DNA from: JBBROS01 sp963752225
Lineage (GTDB): Bacteria; Pseudomonadota; Alphaproteobacteria; Acetobacterales; Acetobacteraceae
Assembly: GCA_963752225.1 (NCBI GenBank)
Contig: CAVVXS010000007.1
Location: 1 to 64,000 of the forward strand
Length of the DNA stretch: 64,000 nucleotides
Direction: 5' to 3'
Below the pieces are notes generated by a model. The model had not been told where the DNA came from, searched no databases, and saw only the letters and a list, made by a program, of their open reading frames with translations. Shown piece after piece: positions 63,637 to 64,000 of this stretch (its first letter is position 1; each line of letters starts with the position of its first letter). The translations under genes and the position numbers were made by a program.

Positions 63637-64000
63637 TCAGCCCTCCATGTAGTAGTTCGCGAGGTCCCAGATGTAGCTGTCGAAGCCGCTCAACTCGGCC
63701 TGCAGCCGCTTGCCGACTGCGGCGACGCTGGGCCGGGTCACCACCGGGATCACCACAACGTTCTGGATCACGAGGTCATTGAGTTTGATCAGCAACGCAG
63801 CGCGCTTGATCGGGTCGAGTTCGCTCGCCGCCTGCCTGAACACGCCGTCGAACTCGGCATTCTGCCAGCGGCAGATATTGCGGCCCTGCCATTTGTTAGA
63901 CTTTTGCGCGACCTCACTCGACAGGAACAGCTGCATCCAAAGCTGCGGGTCCGGCTGCGTCGGCCCCGTCGTGTACATCTGCAGGTCGGCGTAGAAGTGC
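63637..64000 (-). CDS. Peptide ABC substrate-binding protein, C-terminal part
   Basis: Only the last 120 or so residues are in the window; the gene runs off the right end. The visible part is typical of the end of SBP_bac_5 proteins: YTTGPTQPDPQLWMQLFLSSEVAQ, WQNAEFDGVFRQAASELDPIKRAALLIKLNDLVIQN, VVIPVVTRPSVAAVG and IWDLANYYMEG. It is the binding protein of the DppBCDF importer downstream. Confidence 0.9.
   Translation of the reverse strand, partial: HFYADLQMYTTGPTQPDPQLWMQLFLSSEVAQKSNKWQGRNICRWQNAEFDGVFRQAASELDPIKRAALLIKLNDLVIQNVVVIPVVTRPSVAAVGKRLQAELSGFDSYIWDLANYYMEG

Overview
The window looks like a high-GC alphaproteobacterial chromosome, most likely Rhodospirillales/Acetobacteraceae. 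This rests on the very GC-rich core with G/C-ending codons, the opgGH pair, an EipB-type envelope protein, an FNR of the C-x2-C-x7-C type, an iorAB-like molybdenum hydroxylase with its cytochrome c, and many ABC importers. The assignment is inferred from gene content, not from a marker gene.

Layout. (1) 1-10790 is accessory DNA with visibly lower GC. It holds a MHYT hybrid histidine kinase (286-2607), a 52-residue membrane protein (2985-3143), and a minus-strand run typical of a small integrated satellite-like element: tyrosine integrase, unknown protein, AlpA-type regulator, small protein, primase-like protein, a broken DUF3987/YfjI gene and a last small gene split by an IS4-family element (4013-5376, 11-bp target duplication). 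The right end is the 3' half of a tRNA-Thr(CGU) at 10741-10790, preceded by repeated AGCGGACCT-like candidate arm sites. The left end is not visible. (2) 10995-24007 is one tightly packed minus-strand operon for surface polysaccharide: two very large multidomain glycosyltransferases, a double-methyltransferase protein, a GT2, a frameshifted GT4 and an NAD-dependent sugar epimerase. (3) 24382-32532 is an oxygen/stress island: an FNR-type regulator, Lon, Hsp20, UspA, two CBS proteins, a BON protein and an HdeD-like protein. FNR-like dyads lie upstream of fnr, between the two divergent units near 30.5 kb and upstream of hdeD. (4) 32592-42415 carries a lone response regulator, an NMT1-type ABC importer, a SRAP/HMCES protein, an SDR-opgG-opgH operon for periplasmic glucans, and a secreted alpha/beta hydrolase. 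(5) 42559-49548 is a branched-chain-type ABC operon with a fused permease-ATPase, followed by an enolase-superfamily dehydratase/racemase and an SMP-30 lactonase, so it may import and break down an acid sugar. (6) 49565-54327 has an SDR, EipB and a mixed set of amino-acid ABC parts without an ATPase. (7) 54397-64000 has tRNA-His, a cytochrome c/IorA/IorB operon, an orphan sulfate-type binding protein and a dipeptide importer (DppF-D-C-B and the end of its binding protein).

Five apparent frame breaks (three in the DUF3987 gene, one in the IS transposase, one in the GT4) are all of the same kind, one extra base. They could be real decay or assembly error. I found no CRISPR array, restriction-modification system or recognisable toxin-antitoxin pair.
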